Source of the DNA: Teredinibacter purpureus
Lineage (GTDB): Bacteria > Pseudomonadota > Gammaproteobacteria > Pseudomonadales > Cellvibrionaceae
Direction of reading: 5' to 3'
NCBI RefSeq assembly: GCF_014217335.1
Contig: NZ_CP060092.1
Coordinates: 513,501 to 577,500, forward strand
Length of the DNA stretch: 64,000 bases
Shown here: positions 1 to 8,415 of the stretch, one piece after another
Numbering within the stretch: the stretch's first letter is position 1
How the letters are laid out: the number at the start of each line of letters is the position of its first letter
The notes under the pieces: model-generated
Database searches by the model: none
What the model was told of the DNA's origin: nothing
Seen by the model: the letters and a program-made list of their open reading frames with translations, nothing else
Program-made: the position numbers and the translations under genes

Positions 1-844
1 TGTAGGTATATTTGCCGACGGCGTAGCCGTTGCTCAAATAGGCAAAGAACCTTACCGCGTAATTAAAGCGAGTATCGATGGCGTGATCACCGCCACCGCC
101 GACGAGATGTGTGCAGCCATTAAAGACGTTTTTGAAGATACGCGCTCTATAACCGAACCTGCTGGCGCACTGTCTCTCGCAGGGCTGAAAAAATACGTTG
201 CTGAAACCGGCTGCGAAGGAAAGACGTTCGTCGCTATTTCTAGTGGTGCCAATACCAATTTTGATCGTCTACGGTTTATTTCGGAAAGTACCGAAATCGG
301 CGAAAAGCGCGAAGCCATATTCGCGGTAACTATTCCCGAAAAGCCCGGCAGCTACGCGAAATTCTGCAAGCTTTTAGGTAAGCGTTCTATTACGGAATTT
401 AATTATCGCTACGCCGATAATCGCGATGCCCATATATTCGTTGGTTTACAAGTATCGCCAAGCAATAATGATCGGGAAGTTATTGCCAACACGCTAGCAT
501 CAAAAGGCTATAAAGTTTGCGATATGACCGAAAACGAAACGGCTAAACTCCATATTCGCCATATGGTTGGCGGACATGCGCCTCAAGCCGGTGATGAAAA
601 AATTTATCGTTTTGAATTTCCTGAACGTCCAGGTGCTCTACTTAAGTTTCTAACGAAACTTGCTGGCCGCTGGAATATTTCAATGTTTCACTACCGTAAT
701 CACGGTGCAGCCTTTGGCCGCGTATTAGTCGGCTTTCAAGTGCCCAAAAAAGAACACAAACAGCTCGAAACACTGCTTAAGGATTTGGGCTATCCGTACT
801 CCGACGAAACTAATAACGAAGCGTACCAATATTTTTTAGGGTAG
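1..844 (+). CDS. ilvA: Threonine ammonia-lyase (threonine dehydratase), 3' part
   Basis: Deaminates threonine to 2-oxobutyrate, the first step towards isoleucine, in the cytoplasm with pyridoxal phosphate. The 5' end lies outside the window; the reading frame is open from base 2 (VGIFADGVAV) and continues without a break to the TAG at 842-844. The visible part holds the end of the PLP-dependent catalytic domain (SITEPAGALSLAGLKKYV) followed by two ACT-like regulatory modules, beginning near EAIFAVTIPEKPGSY and KIYRFEFPERPGALL. Two ACT-like repeats mark the long, isoleucine-regulated biosynthetic form rather than the short catabolic TdcB type. An internal ATG at base 83 is not the start. Identification is secure; feedback inhibition by isoleucine is inferred from family. 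Confidence 0.95.
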   Translation, partial: VGIFADGVAVAQIGKEPYRVIKASIDGVITATADEMCAAIKDVFEDTRSITEPAGALSLAGLKKYVAETGCEGKTFVAISSGANTNFDRLRFISESTEIGEKREAIFAVTIPEKPGSYAKFCKLLGKRSITEFNYRYADNRDAHIFVGLQVSPSNNDREVIANTLASKGYKVCDMTENETAKLHIRHMVGGHAPQAGDEKIYRFEFPERPGALLKFLTKLAGRWNISMFHYRNHGAAFGRVLVGFQVPKKEHKQLETLLKDLGYPYSDETNNEAYQYFLG

Positions 845-855
845 CGTCCAGCCAT

Positions 856-910
856 AATTGCACCTATAGAAAAGGCGACCGAGAAAGTCGCCTTTTCTAT
901 AGGTGCAATT
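856..910. terminator. Long perfect hairpin downstream of ilvA, probable bidirectional terminator
   Basis: Arms 856-879 and 887-910 are perfect reverse complements (24 bp) around a 7-nt loop (CGAGAAA). The loop-proximal part is a typical terminator (AAAAGGCGAC / GTCGCCTTTT), but complementarity continues another 10 bp outward. It lies between convergent ilvA (plus) and a minus-strand lipoprotein gene, so it could stop transcription from both sides. Confidence 0.75.
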
Positions 911-986
911 TATTGATATAGCCCTGATTAATGCAGGTAACAACGAAAACCATAAAGCATTCGGTGTACAATCTAGCAACTTTTCG

Positions 987-1322
987 TTAGTCGCATACAC
1001 CTTCTACCCATTCAAATCGATAATCACAACTTTCAATATTGCACCGTTCAAATACAGTATACCCTTCTACGCATTCAGTTGTCGGCCAGTAAAACACAAA
1101 GAATTCGGACTCATAAAAGCCATTGCCAAGCGGCTTTTTAGCGGGAGGATCTGTTTGCTCAACAACACCAAACTGGTCCGTCAGTAACGTATGACCTTTG
1201 TACTCTCGAAACGCCTTTGCAATATTTTGCTGTGAGGTTCCCTCGGGAGAATTCGGCAGGGTAATAGACGGTTGCTCTGCACACCCCGCAAGCATCAACA
1301 TAGCCACTAGACACCCAGCCAT
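987..1322 (-). CDS. Small Cys-rich lipoprotein of unknown function
   Basis: A 111-residue protein beginning MAGCLVAMLMLAGC, a short lipoprotein signal with a good lipobox (LAGC), so it is predicted to be lipidated and anchored in the envelope. The mature part is polar, then ends in an aromatic, Cys-containing stretch (TECVEGYTVFERCNIESCDY) with five cysteines after the lipidated one, suggesting disulfides. A longer in-frame version would overlap the upstream hydrolase gene; the ATG at 1322 puts the signal peptide at the N-terminus and has AAGG about 9 nt upstream. It starts 28 nt after the hydrolase stop, so the two are probably co-transcribed. I do not recognise the family. Confidence 0.65.
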   Translation of the reverse strand: MAGCLVAMLMLAGCAEQPSITLPNSPEGTSQQNIAKAFREYKGHTLLTDQFGVVEQTDPPAKKPLGNGFYESEFFVFYWPTTECVEGYTVFERCNIESCDYRFEWVEGVCD

Positions 1323-1350
1323 ACACGCTTGCCTTCGCGCTCGAAACCCT

Positions 1351-2349
1351 CTATTCAAGAAAGGCAAGCAATGCCGAATAGATGCACGTACGCAATACAT
1401 CGCTTTCGTTAACCAAATGATGTCGCGCTCCTGCAATAGAGGTAACTTTGCAGTTGGCAAATACACTTTGAATAACCGGTACATTAAATCGCCAATCAAC
1501 CGTTTCATCTTCTTCTCCCTGAATTATTAGCGTTGGCACAGTCAATGGCCTATCGATATCGGCCAGAATATTGCGGCGTTTTACTCCAAACCATTCTACC
1601 CATTCAAGCATTGCTCGCAGCCATGAATGACGAATAATGCGTGTCTGCAAACGATCCTTTTGCGCCAGAAAACGACAAAAAGCCTCATCGTTACTGTTCA
1701 TGCTGAAATGACGCTTAATAGGCACTCGCAATAACTGCACTAAGGGAAAGCTTAGCTTAATAAAACCAAAACGTCGGGGCTTTATAAGCGGTGCTAACAA
1801 CACGACCTTCTCGATTGGGCAGGCATAAGCCTGATCAAGTAAATAGCGTAAAATCGCTGCCGCACCCGTACTTTGACCTATCAATGAAATACAGCCAAAC
1901 CTCTTTTTATGCTGCTGTACTAACACCACGCAATCGCTCACCACATTCGCATATTCAACAAAACTATTAATGGCCGCAGGCTCGCCCTCACTTAAACCGT
2001 GCCCCGGTAAATCCGCCATCAATACCGTAAAGTTCGACTCAAGCAGCCTACTAACCAGCTGAAGGTAAAGACCCGAATGGTCGAATAAACCGTGGCTAAG
2101 AATGACAGTGCGCTGCGGCAAAGGTGCAAGCGAATTCTTTTGCTGCCAACAATGAACAACACATTCAAACCCACCCAAGCGAACGGTACCAGCGAAATGC
2201 TCACAACCTTTCTTTTTCGATAAGGAATCAAAACCATACAGGCAGAAGAAATTGTGTAGCTCCGCGGAGCAAGCCTCTAGCGAGAAAGGTGCAACGAATT
2301 GCAAAGGTTTTAGTTGTTGACGAAGAAGGCGTCGTTCCGATTCATCCAT
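1351..2349 (-). CDS. Alpha/beta hydrolase, monoacylglycerol-lipase-like (Hydrolase_4)
   Basis: A 332-residue alpha/beta-hydrolase. Visible elements are the oxyanion-hole segment SHGLFDHSG, the MADLPGHGLSEG strand-turn, a nucleophile elbow GQSTGA (Ser of GxSxG), the likely acidic residue in EEDETVD and the catalytic His in GARHHLVNES. This order matches lysophospholipase/monoacylglycerol lipase-like enzymes that cleave acyl esters. There is no clear signal peptide, so a cytoplasmic or membrane-associated location is likely. A small lipoprotein gene follows directly. Substrate cannot be told from sequence; assignment to the fold is strong, to lipid esters moderate. Confidence 0.85.
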   Translation of the reverse strand: MDESERRLLRQQLKPLQFVAPFSLEACSAELHNFFCLYGFDSLSKKKGCEHFAGTVRLGGFECVVHCWQQKNSLAPLPQRTVILSHGLFDHSGLYLQLVSRLLESNFTVLMADLPGHGLSEGEPAAINSFVEYANVVSDCVVLVQQHKKRFGCISLIGQSTGAAAILRYLLDQAYACPIEKVVLLAPLIKPRRFGFIKLSFPLVQLLRVPIKRHFSMNSNDEAFCRFLAQKDRLQTRIIRHSWLRAMLEWVEWFGVKRRNILADIDRPLTVPTLIIQGEEDETVDWRFNVPVIQSVFANCKVTSIAGARHHLVNESDVLRTCIYSALLAFLE

Positions 2350-2387
2350 TGCACAATATTAATCCTAATTCATACCAAAAAGCCAAA

Positions 2388-2421
2388 AAAAAGCCCACCG
2401 TCTGTTCGAAGGTGGGCTTTT
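2388..2421 (-). terminator. Rho-independent terminator of pgk
   Basis: Read on the minus strand: stem AGCCCACC/GGTGGGCT (arms around 2391-2399 and 2411-2419) with an 11-nt loop and a run of T after the second arm. It lies 34-67 bases beyond the pgk stop codon, in the right orientation. Confidence 0.85.
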
Positions 2422-2454
2422 CAGATAGAGCGTAAGCGTTTCCGCCTATACGCT

Positions 2455-3630
2455 TTACTCGGCTCCGCGTGTCTCTAACATTGCAACAGCGGGAAGCTCT
2501 TTGCCTTCAACATACTCAAGAAAAGCACCGCCGCCCGTTGAAATATAAGAAATTTTATCGGCCAATCCAAATTTGTCGATAGCCGCAAGTGTATCGCCGC
2601 CACCCGCTAGAGAGAATGCTTCACTCTCTGCAATTGCACGCGCAATAGTCTCGGTACCATTAGCAAAAGCATCGTATTCAAATACACCACAAGGGCCATT
2701 CCACATGATGGTTTTAGCGTCTTTCAATATTTGAGCAACGCGCGCGGCCGTTTCTGGGCCGTAATCAATAATTTCTTCGTCTGCCTGTACATTTTCTGCA
2801 GGCTTTGCCTCTACAACAGAGTTATGAGACCAGTCGCTAAAACCTTCCTTTGTGGTACGCACGTCGGTTGCATAAATCACTTCGGATTCTTTACATAAAC
2901 GCTGAGCTTCTGGGATTAAATCTTTTTCATACAAAGAGTTACCTACTTCATTACCTGCCGCAGCCACGAAGGTATTCGAAATACCGCCGCCCACAACCAA
3001 AATGTCACATATTTTAGATAATGCATCTAAAACGGTTAACTTGGTCGATACTTTTGAACCGCCAACCATCGCCACCATTGGGCGCGCGGGGTTAGCTAGT
3101 GCTTTTGACAATGCATCGAGTTCGCCCGAGAGCAAAGGTCCAGCACATGCTACGGCCGCATACTTTGCAACTCCGTGTGTAGACGCCTGTGCGCGGTGAG
3201 CCGTACCAAAGGCATCCATCACAAACACATCACATAACGCTGCGTAAGCTTTTGACAAGGCCTCTTCGTCTTTCTTTTCGCCTTTATTGAAGCGAACGTT
3301 CTCTAGCAACACAACGTCACCGTCGTTTAGATCAATACCGGCTTGCCAATCTTTAATAACTGCAACGTCTTGGCCCAATAGCTCGCTCAAACGCGTGGCT
3401 ACAGGCTTAAGTGAAAACTGCTCTTCGTACTCACCTTCGGTTGGGCGACCCAAGTGGGACATCAGCATAACTTTAGCACCAGACTTGAGTGCGGCTTTGA
3501 TGGTAGGTAAGGAGGCACGAATGCGAACGTCCGACGTGATTTCGCCGTCTTGAATCGGTACGTTAAGGTCCTGACGGATTAAGACCCGCTTACCGTTAAG
3601 ATCCAAATCTTTCATAAGTTTTACTGACAT
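2455..3630 (-). CDS. pgk: Phosphoglycerate kinase
   Basis: Converts 1,3-bisphosphoglycerate and ADP to 3-phosphoglycerate and ATP (glycolysis; reverse in gluconeogenesis). The 391-residue length is normal. Recognisable landmarks are [12 protein letters not shown] near residue 14 (substrate binding), SHLGRP near 59, the [11 protein letters not shown] segment around 190 and the C-terminal GGGDTLAAI nucleotide-binding loop with [15 protein letters not shown]-type ribosome site precedes the ATG at 3630. It lies downstream of tkt on the same strand across about 200 bases. In many gammaproteobacteria a gapA/epd-type dehydrogenase gene lies between the two; here none does. Confidence 0.97.
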   Translation of the reverse strand: MSVKLMKDLDLNGKRVLIRQDLNVPIQDGEITSDVRIRASLPTIKAALKSGAKVMLMSHLGRPTEGEYEEQFSLKPVATRLSELLGQDVAVIKDWQAGIDLNDGDVVLLENVRFNKGEKKDEEALSKAYAALCDVFVMDAFGTAHRAQASTHGVAKYAAVACAGPLLSGELDALSKALANPARPMVAMVGGSKVSTKLTVLDALSKICDILVVGGGISNTFVAAAGNEVGNSLYEKDLIPEAQRLCKESEVIYATDVRTTKEGFSDWSHNSVVEAKPAENVQADEEIIDYGPETAARVAQILKDAKTIMWNGPCGVFEYDAFANGTETIARAIAESEAFSLAGGGDTLAAIDKFGLADKISYISTGGGAFLEYVEGKELPAVAMLETRGAE

Positions 3631-3665
3631 GCTTTTCTCCAGTAGAGGTAGTAGAAAGTCTTTGC

Positions 3666-3685
3666 AATAACGCAGAAGCGTTATT
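3666..3685. other. Short perfect hairpin in the tkt-pgk spacer
   Basis: AATAACGC (3666-3673), loop AGAA, GCGTTATT (3678-3685): an 8-bp perfect stem in the roughly 200-base non-coding gap between tkt and pgk. No T-run follows, so it is more likely an mRNA processing or stabilising element, or an operator, than a terminator. Function unknown. Confidence 0.35.
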
Positions 3686-3834
3686 CAATAGGTTGATAAA
3701 TAGATAGTAGGAAGGGGCTGTTAGGGTGCAATAAAGCAACCGAAATAACCCGAACGGCTGCACAGCAACCGCTCGATTATAATAGATATTGCCGCACCAA
3801 TTATGACGGTACGACAATTCACATTACTGTGTGA

Positions 3835-5838
3835 TTAATCTTCTATGAGATCTTTTGCAGTATTGACAACATTGTCTACGGTGAAACCAAAATGCTCGTA
3901 CAAAACGCCGCCAGGTGCAGATTCACCAAAGGTGGTCATACCCACAACACGGCCATCAAGGCCTACGTATTTGTACCAGTAATCCGCGGCTGCAGCTTCA
4001 ATTGCAACACGAGCACTCACCTCTAAAGGCAGTACCGACTGTTTGTATTCGGCGTCCTGCTGGTCAAACGTAGAGGTTGAAGGCATAGAGACAACACGCG
4101 CTTTCTTACCTTCTGCCGTCAATGCTTCAGCAGCTTTAACCGCCAATTCAACTTCAGAGCCTGTGGCGATAAAGATAATGTCGGGGGTGCCGTCGGTATC
4201 AACCAATACATAACCACCTTTAGCCACATTCTCCACCTGCGCACTTGTACGCGGCATAGAGGCCAAACCTTGACGACTAAACACTAATGAAGAAGGGCCA
4301 TCTTTGCGCTCAACGGCTGACTTCCAGGCAACGGCTGATTCAGTTGCATCACAAGGGCGCCACGTGTCCATATTAGGCGTTAAACGCAACGTACCCAATA
4401 CTTCAATAGGCTGGTGCGTTGGGCCGTCTTCGCCCTGACCGATAGAGTCGTGCGTATAAACAAATACATTGCGCAAGCCCATAAGTGCCGACATACGTAC
4501 AGCGTTAGCCGCGTACTGCTGGAACATCAAGAAAGTTGCACCATAGTTAATGAATCCGCCGTGTGCCGACAAGCCGTTCATAATAGAGCTCATGCCAAAT
4601 TCACGCACACCGTAGTAAATATAGTTACCACTGGCGTCTTCTGCGGTTAAACCTTTCGAGCCTGACCATAACGTCAAATTGGAACCGGCCAGGTCGGCAG
4701 AACCACCAAGCAATTCCGGCAATAATGCGCCAAAGGCTTCGATAGTATTTTGCGAGGCTTTACGACTCGCTATATTTTCACCGCCCGCTTGAACGCTTGC
4801 AATAAAGGCATTCGCTTTTGCTTCAAAATCTGCAGGCAAATCACCTTTGATAACACGACGCTCGTATTCTGCTGCTAACGCAGGGTGAGCCGCTTGATAG
4901 GCGCTAAATTTATCCGCCCATGCATTCTCGGCAGCTTTACCTTTTACCTTTGCATCCCAACCCGCGTAGACATCAGCGGGAATTTCGAATGGCGCGTGTG
5001 GCCAGTTCAAAAATTCACGTGCTGCGGCAATTTCGCCATCGCCCAACGGTGCACCGTGACAGTTGTGCGTGCCTTGCTTGTTTGGCGAACCAAAACCAAT
5101 GGTTGTTTTACAACAAATTAAAGTCGGCTTATTAGGCTCTGCTTTTGCGGCTTCAATAGCGGCTTTGATCGCGTCGGCATTGTGCCCATCAACTGCTGGA
5201 ATAACGTGCCAGCCATAAGATTCAAAACGCTTAGGCGTGTCATCGGTAAACCAACCCTCAACTTCACCATCAATTGAGATACCGTTGTCATCCCAGAAGG
5301 CCACTAACTTGCCCAAGCCCAACGTACCGGCCAATGAGCACGTCTCATGGGAGACGCCTTCCATCAAACAACCATCGCCTAAGAAGCAGTATGTGTAGTG
5401 ATCCACAATGGCGTGATCGTCGCGGTTAAACTGCGCTGCCAAGGTTTTTTCGGCAATAGCCATACCAACAGCATTTGAAATGCCCTGCCCAAGCGGGCCC
5501 GTTGTCGTTTCAACACCCGGCGTGTAGCCATATTCAGGGTGACCCGGTGTTTTCGAATGCAGCTGACGGAAATTGGCCAACTCTTCGATAGGGAGTTCGT
5601 AACCACTAAGGTGCAGCAACGAGTAGATCAGCATTGAGCCATGACCGTTAGACAGTACAAAGCGATCACGATCGCTCCACTGTGGATTCTGCGGGTTGTG
5701 CTGCAGAAAGTCATTCCACAAGACTTCGGCAATGTCGGCCATACCCATTGGGGCGCCGGGGTGTCCACTGTTAGCTTTTTGTACGCCGTCCATACTCAAG
5801 GCACGAATTGCATTAGCAAGATTTTTGCGTGAAGACAT
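3835..5838 (-). CDS. tkt: Transketolase
   Basis: Thiamine-pyrophosphate enzyme of the non-oxidative pentose phosphate pathway, moving two-carbon units between sugar phosphates. The 667 residues match the standard length. Motifs seen: [14 protein letters not shown] at the N-terminus, [23 protein letters not shown], the thiamine-pyrophosphate signature [28 protein letters not shown] in the pyrimidine-binding domain, and [15 protein letters not shown] at the C-terminus. An AGGAG lies about 11 nt before the ATG. pgk follows on the same strand, so co-expression is plausible. The leader upstream may be structured (see separate entry). Confidence 0.97.
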   Translation of the reverse strand: MSSRKNLANAIRALSMDGVQKANSGHPGAPMGMADIAEVLWNDFLQHNPQNPQWSDRDRFVLSNGHGSMLIYSLLHLSGYELPIEELANFRQLHSKTPGHPEYGYTPGVETTTGPLGQGISNAVGMAIAEKTLAAQFNRDDHAIVDHYTYCFLGDGCLMEGVSHETCSLAGTLGLGKLVAFWDDNGISIDGEVEGWFTDDTPKRFESYGWHVIPAVDGHNADAIKAAIEAAKAEPNKPTLICCKTTIGFGSPNKQGTHNCHGAPLGDGEIAAAREFLNWPHAPFEIPADVYAGWDAKVKGKAAENAWADKFSAYQAAHPALAAEYERRVIKGDLPADFEAKANAFIASVQAGGENIASRKASQNTIEAFGALLPELLGGSADLAGSNLTLWSGSKGLTAEDASGNYIYYGVREFGMSSIMNGLSAHGGFINYGATFLMFQQYAANAVRMSALMGLRNVFVYTHDSIGQGEDGPTHQPIEVLGTLRLTPNMDTWRPCDATESAVAWKSAVERKDGPSSLVFSRQGLASMPRTSAQVENVAKGGYVLVDTDGTPDIIFIATGSEVELAVKAAEALTAEGKKARVVSMPSTSTFDQQDAEYKQSVLPLEVSARVAIEAAAADYWYKYVGLDGRVVGMTTFGESAPGGVLYEHFGFTVDNVVNTAKDLIED

Positions 5839-5990
5839 GTGTTAATGACTCCTGAAGTAGATAAATAGAAAGGCTCCCGGCCCCGCTTTTTTAAAAAGCG
5901 ACTACACCTGAGATTTGTTACTTCTCAGCCGGGGAAGGTCGAAAAATTGGAGCGCGTATTCTCCCTTACTTGGCATCTCAGGTAAACCGG
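5839..5990 (-). promoter_or_regulatory. Possible structured leader of tkt with alternative pairings
   Basis: Read as tkt mRNA leader (minus strand), ACCTGAGAT (5983-5975) is perfectly complementary to ATCTCAGGT (5914-5906). The latter can instead pair with CTGAGA at 5928-5923. Nearby, CCCGGC near 5929-5934 can pair with GCCGGG near 5876-5881, enclosing a CGCTTT/AAAGCG hairpin. Mutually exclusive helices are what an attenuator or riboswitch needs, but the pairings are short and I see no anti-terminator/terminator pair with a T-run. Conservation is untested. Confidence 0.3.
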
Positions 5991-6080
5991 ATTCTTATAG
6001 TCAAACTGACATTTAGATGAAAAAAGGGGTGTTTTTGCCTTTTTGGCGCCATTTTGGGGCAAGATTATAAGAAACGACCC

Positions 6081-6108
6081 ACCTATATCAAAATATTTTG
6101 ATATAGGT
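6081..6108. promoter_or_regulatory. Perfect 28-bp palindromic operator of the SAM-cycle operon
   Basis: ACCTATATCAAAAT followed directly by its exact reverse complement, ATTTTGATATAGGT, centred between bases 6094 and 6095. A perfect, AT-rich dyad of this size 24 bp before the start of an ArsR-type regulator gene is the expected form of an autoregulatory operator. ArsR-family SahR regulators are known to control SAM-cycle genes in Proteobacteria; that this palindrome is bound by the adjacent gene product is inference. Confidence 0.75.
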
Positions 6109-6126
6109 TTTTGGTGCTGCTAGACT
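6098..6126 (+). promoter_or_regulatory. Predicted sigma-70 promoter giving a leaderless transcript
   Basis: TTGATA (6098-6103, inside the palindrome) and TAGACT (6121-6126) are separated by 17 bp and resemble -35 and -10 hexamers. The expected transcription start, about 7 bp beyond the -10 box, falls at or next to the ATG at 6133. No Shine-Dalgarno sequence precedes that ATG, which fits a leaderless mRNA. A repressor on the palindrome would cover the -35 box. Confidence 0.5.
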
Positions 6127-6132
6127 GCCCCC

Positions 6133-7131
6133 ATGAACACGCAAACACAATCTCTTCAAAACACGACTAGCGCCCTTAATGCCTTGTCGATCTCACCGCT
6201 GCTTAAGGCCGCGGCTGACCCGTTGCGATTGGATATTCTGCGCGCACTTGCTACCGACTCCTATGGCGTGACCGAGTTATGCCATCTATTTCAGATCAAG
6301 CAATCCAGTATGAGCCACCACTTAAAAGTGTTGGCAACGGCAGGTTTGGTCGCGACCCGACGCGAAGGCAATTCCATCTTTTATTTGCGGAACCATGCCG
6401 ACCAACAAGATCAGCTTGCACCACTACAAACGACACTGCACGAGACTATCGATAAAATCCCATTGCAGGCAGATTTAAATGTCCGCATTACCGATGTTCA
6501 CCAACAACGTGCGCACGCGTCGCAACACTTTTTCGCTGAGCATATCGGTGAATTTAAGGAAAAGCAGGATTTAATTGCCGCTTATGACGTGTATGCCGAT
6601 CAAGTAGTTGAGCTGCTTCGCTCAAGCCCCATTCCAGCGTACGAGAACGCACTTGAAATTGGGCCTGGCGAAGGTATTTTTTTACGGGAACTCGCTACAC
6701 GCTTTCAGCAGGTTGCCGCACTGGACAATTCTGAGGCTATGCTGAGGGCAGCCCAGCAGTTTGCCGACAGCAAGAACTTACAAAACATTCACTTTCACCA
6801 TAACGACTCACGTTTCTGTACAAGCACGGGGCCTATTTTCGATTGCGCCGTGATTAATATGGTACTGCATCACACGCCGTCACCGGCCCAGATGTTTGCC
6901 GACGTGAGCACCGCACTCAAACCTAACGCGGTATTACTGGTATGCGATCTTTGTCATCACGACCAAGATTGGGCTCGCGACGCCTGCGGCGATATCTGGC
7001 TGGGTTTCGACCCGCAAGATCTCGGCCGCTGGGCAACCGACAGTGGTTTTCTCGAAGGCCAAAGCGTTTATTTTGCGTTACGCAATGGCTTTCAAATTCA
7101 AATAAGACAATTCATTAAGGAGCAACATTAA
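6133..7131 (+). CDS. ArsR-family regulator fused to a SAM-dependent methyltransferase domain (SahR-like)
   Basis: A 332-residue two-domain protein. Residues about 20-95 form a winged-helix ArsR domain ([38 protein letters not shown], a wing around [11 protein letters not shown]). Residues about 140-320 form a class I methyltransferase fold with the SAM-binding loop [12 protein letters not shown] and a downstream [13 protein letters not shown]. No cysteine pair typical of metal-sensing ArsR proteins is seen in the recognition helix. It lies directly ahead of metK with a 1-base overlap and so heads the SAM-cycle operon. Most likely role: repressor sensing SAH or SAM through the methyltransferase domain. 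Similar fusions adjoin metK in pseudomonads. Ligand is inferred, not shown. Confidence 0.85.
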   Translation: MNTQTQSLQNTTSALNALSISPLLKAAADPLRLDILRALATDSYGVTELCHLFQIKQSSMSHHLKVLATAGLVATRREGNSIFYLRNHADQQDQLAPLQTTLHETIDKIPLQADLNVRITDVHQQRAHASQHFFAEHIGEFKEKQDLIAAYDVYADQVVELLRSSPIPAYENALEIGPGEGIFLRELATRFQQVAALDNSEAMLRAAQQFADSKNLQNIHFHHNDSRFCTSTGPIFDCAVINMVLHHTPSPAQMFADVSTALKPNAVLLVCDLCHHDQDWARDACGDIWLGFDPQDLGRWATDSGFLEGQSVYFALRNGFQIQIRQFIKEQH

Positions 7132-8285
7132 TGGCTCAGTATTCTCTGTTTACGTCAGAATCTGTTTCTGAAGGGCACCCAGATAAAATGGCAGATCAGA
7201 TTTCTGATGCCGTTCTGGATGCAATATTAAAAGACGACAAACACGCACGTGTTGCCGTCGAAACCATGGTAAAAACCGGCATGGCTATTGTCGCCGGTGA
7301 AGTGCGCACCTCGACCTACGTCGACCTCGAAGACCTTATTCGTAATGTGATTAACGGTATTGGTTACAACTCTAGTGACGTAGGCTTCGATGGCGATTCT
7401 TGCGCTGTTATTAACGCCATTGGTAAGCAGTCTTCTGATATTGCTATGGGCGTAGATGAAGCCATAGATAAAGACATGGGTGCTGGCGACCAAGGTTTGA
7501 TGTTTGGTTATGCCACGAACGAAACCAGCGTGTTAATGCCTGCTCCCATTTACTACTCGCACCGCCTCGTTGAAAAACAAGCTGAACTGCGCAAAAACGG
7601 CACGCACGCGTGGTCTCGTCCCGATGCAAAAAGCCAAGTTACATTGCGCTACAAAGATGGCGTACCTGTAGCTGTCGATGCCGTCGTTTTATCGACCCAA
7701 CATAACCCAGACGTCACGCAAGCCCAAATTCGTGAGGCCGTTATGGAAGAAATTATCAAGCCGGTGTTACCCGCGGAATGGCTACACGCCGACACTCAAT
7801 ATCATATCAACCCAACAGGGCAATTTATTATTGGTGGCCCTGTGGGTGATTGCGGCCTTACTGGTCGTAAAATTATTGTGGACACCTACGGTGGCATGGC
7901 ACGCCACGGTGGCGGTGCTTTCTCGGGCAAAGACCCCTCTAAAGTTGACCGCTCAGCCGCATACGCTGGTCGTTACGTAGCGAAAAACATTGTTGCCGCA
8001 GGCTTAGCCGATCGTTGTGAAATTCAAGTGAGTTATGCCATTGGCGTAGCTGAGCCTACCTCGATTTCGATCGATACATTTGGTACTGGCAAAATTTCAG
8101 ACAGCGCGATCGAAACACTGGTTAAAGAGCACTTCGATTTACGCCCACGCGGCCTAATTGAAATGCTAGATCTATTGCGTCCCATTTATCAGCAAACTGC
8201 CGCTTACGGTCACTTTGGTCGTGAACTGCCTGATTTTACATGGGAAAAAACCGATAAAGCTGAAGCGTTAAAGTCGGCACTGTAA
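7131..8285 (+). CDS. metK: S-adenosylmethionine synthetase
   Basis: Makes S-adenosylmethionine from methionine and ATP. The 384-residue length is that of E. coli MetK. Seen: [21 protein letters not shown] at the N-terminus (ATP and metal ligands), [12 protein letters not shown] (methionine-binding loop region) and [19 protein letters not shown] (phosphate-binding loop). The ATG shares its A with the TAA of the regulator gene, and AAGGAG sits 8 bases upstream, so translation is probably coupled. It is the first enzyme of a metK-ahcY-metF set covering SAM synthesis, SAH removal and methyl supply. Confidence 0.98.
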   Translation: MAQYSLFTSESVSEGHPDKMADQISDAVLDAILKDDKHARVAVETMVKTGMAIVAGEVRTSTYVDLEDLIRNVINGIGYNSSDVGFDGDSCAVINAIGKQSSDIAMGVDEAIDKDMGAGDQGLMFGYATNETSVLMPAPIYYSHRLVEKQAELRKNGTHAWSRPDAKSQVTLRYKDGVPVAVDAVVLSTQHNPDVTQAQIREAVMEEIIKPVLPAEWLHADTQYHINPTGQFIIGGPVGDCGLTGRKIIVDTYGGMARHGGGAFSGKDPSKVDRSAAYAGRYVAKNIVAAGLADRCEIQVSYAIGVAEPTSISIDTFGTGKISDSAIETLVKEHFDLRPRGLIEMLDLLRPIYQQTAAYGHFGRELPDFTWEKTDKAEALKSAL

Positions 8286-8291
8286 ATCACG

Positions 8292-8327
8292 CAGCCGAAC
8301 GTCCTCGTAACCGACGGCGTTCGGCTG
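8292..8327 (+). other. Hairpin in the metK-ahcY spacer
   Basis: CAGCCGAACG (8292-8301) and CGTTCGGCTG (8318-8327) form a perfect 10-bp stem with a 16-nt loop, starting 7 bases after the metK stop. No T-run follows, so full termination is unlikely; it may stabilise the upstream mRNA or attenuate. It does not show the conserved core I associate with the SAH riboswitch. Confidence 0.5.
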
Positions 8328-8415
8328 ACGTTTGAGTGGCGCCAGCGAGATACACCACCAAATTAATTACACCTATTGAAGAACGCCGACACCCTCGGCA
8401 ATACCGGAGAACATC

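Noticed and set aside
3596..3817. 73-codon minus-strand frame spanning the pgk start
   Set aside because: Overlaps the pgk coding start in another frame and has no ribosome site.
5839..5990. TPP riboswitch upstream of tkt (CTGAGA and ACCTGA-like segments present)
   Set aside because: The conserved elements occur in the reverse order to the TPP aptamer and the remaining core is not recognisable; recorded only as a generic structured leader.
8286..8415. SAH riboswitch before ahcY
   Set aside because: The spacer has a plain 10-bp hairpin but not the aptamer core I expect; control is more simply explained by the ArsR-type operator at the operon start.
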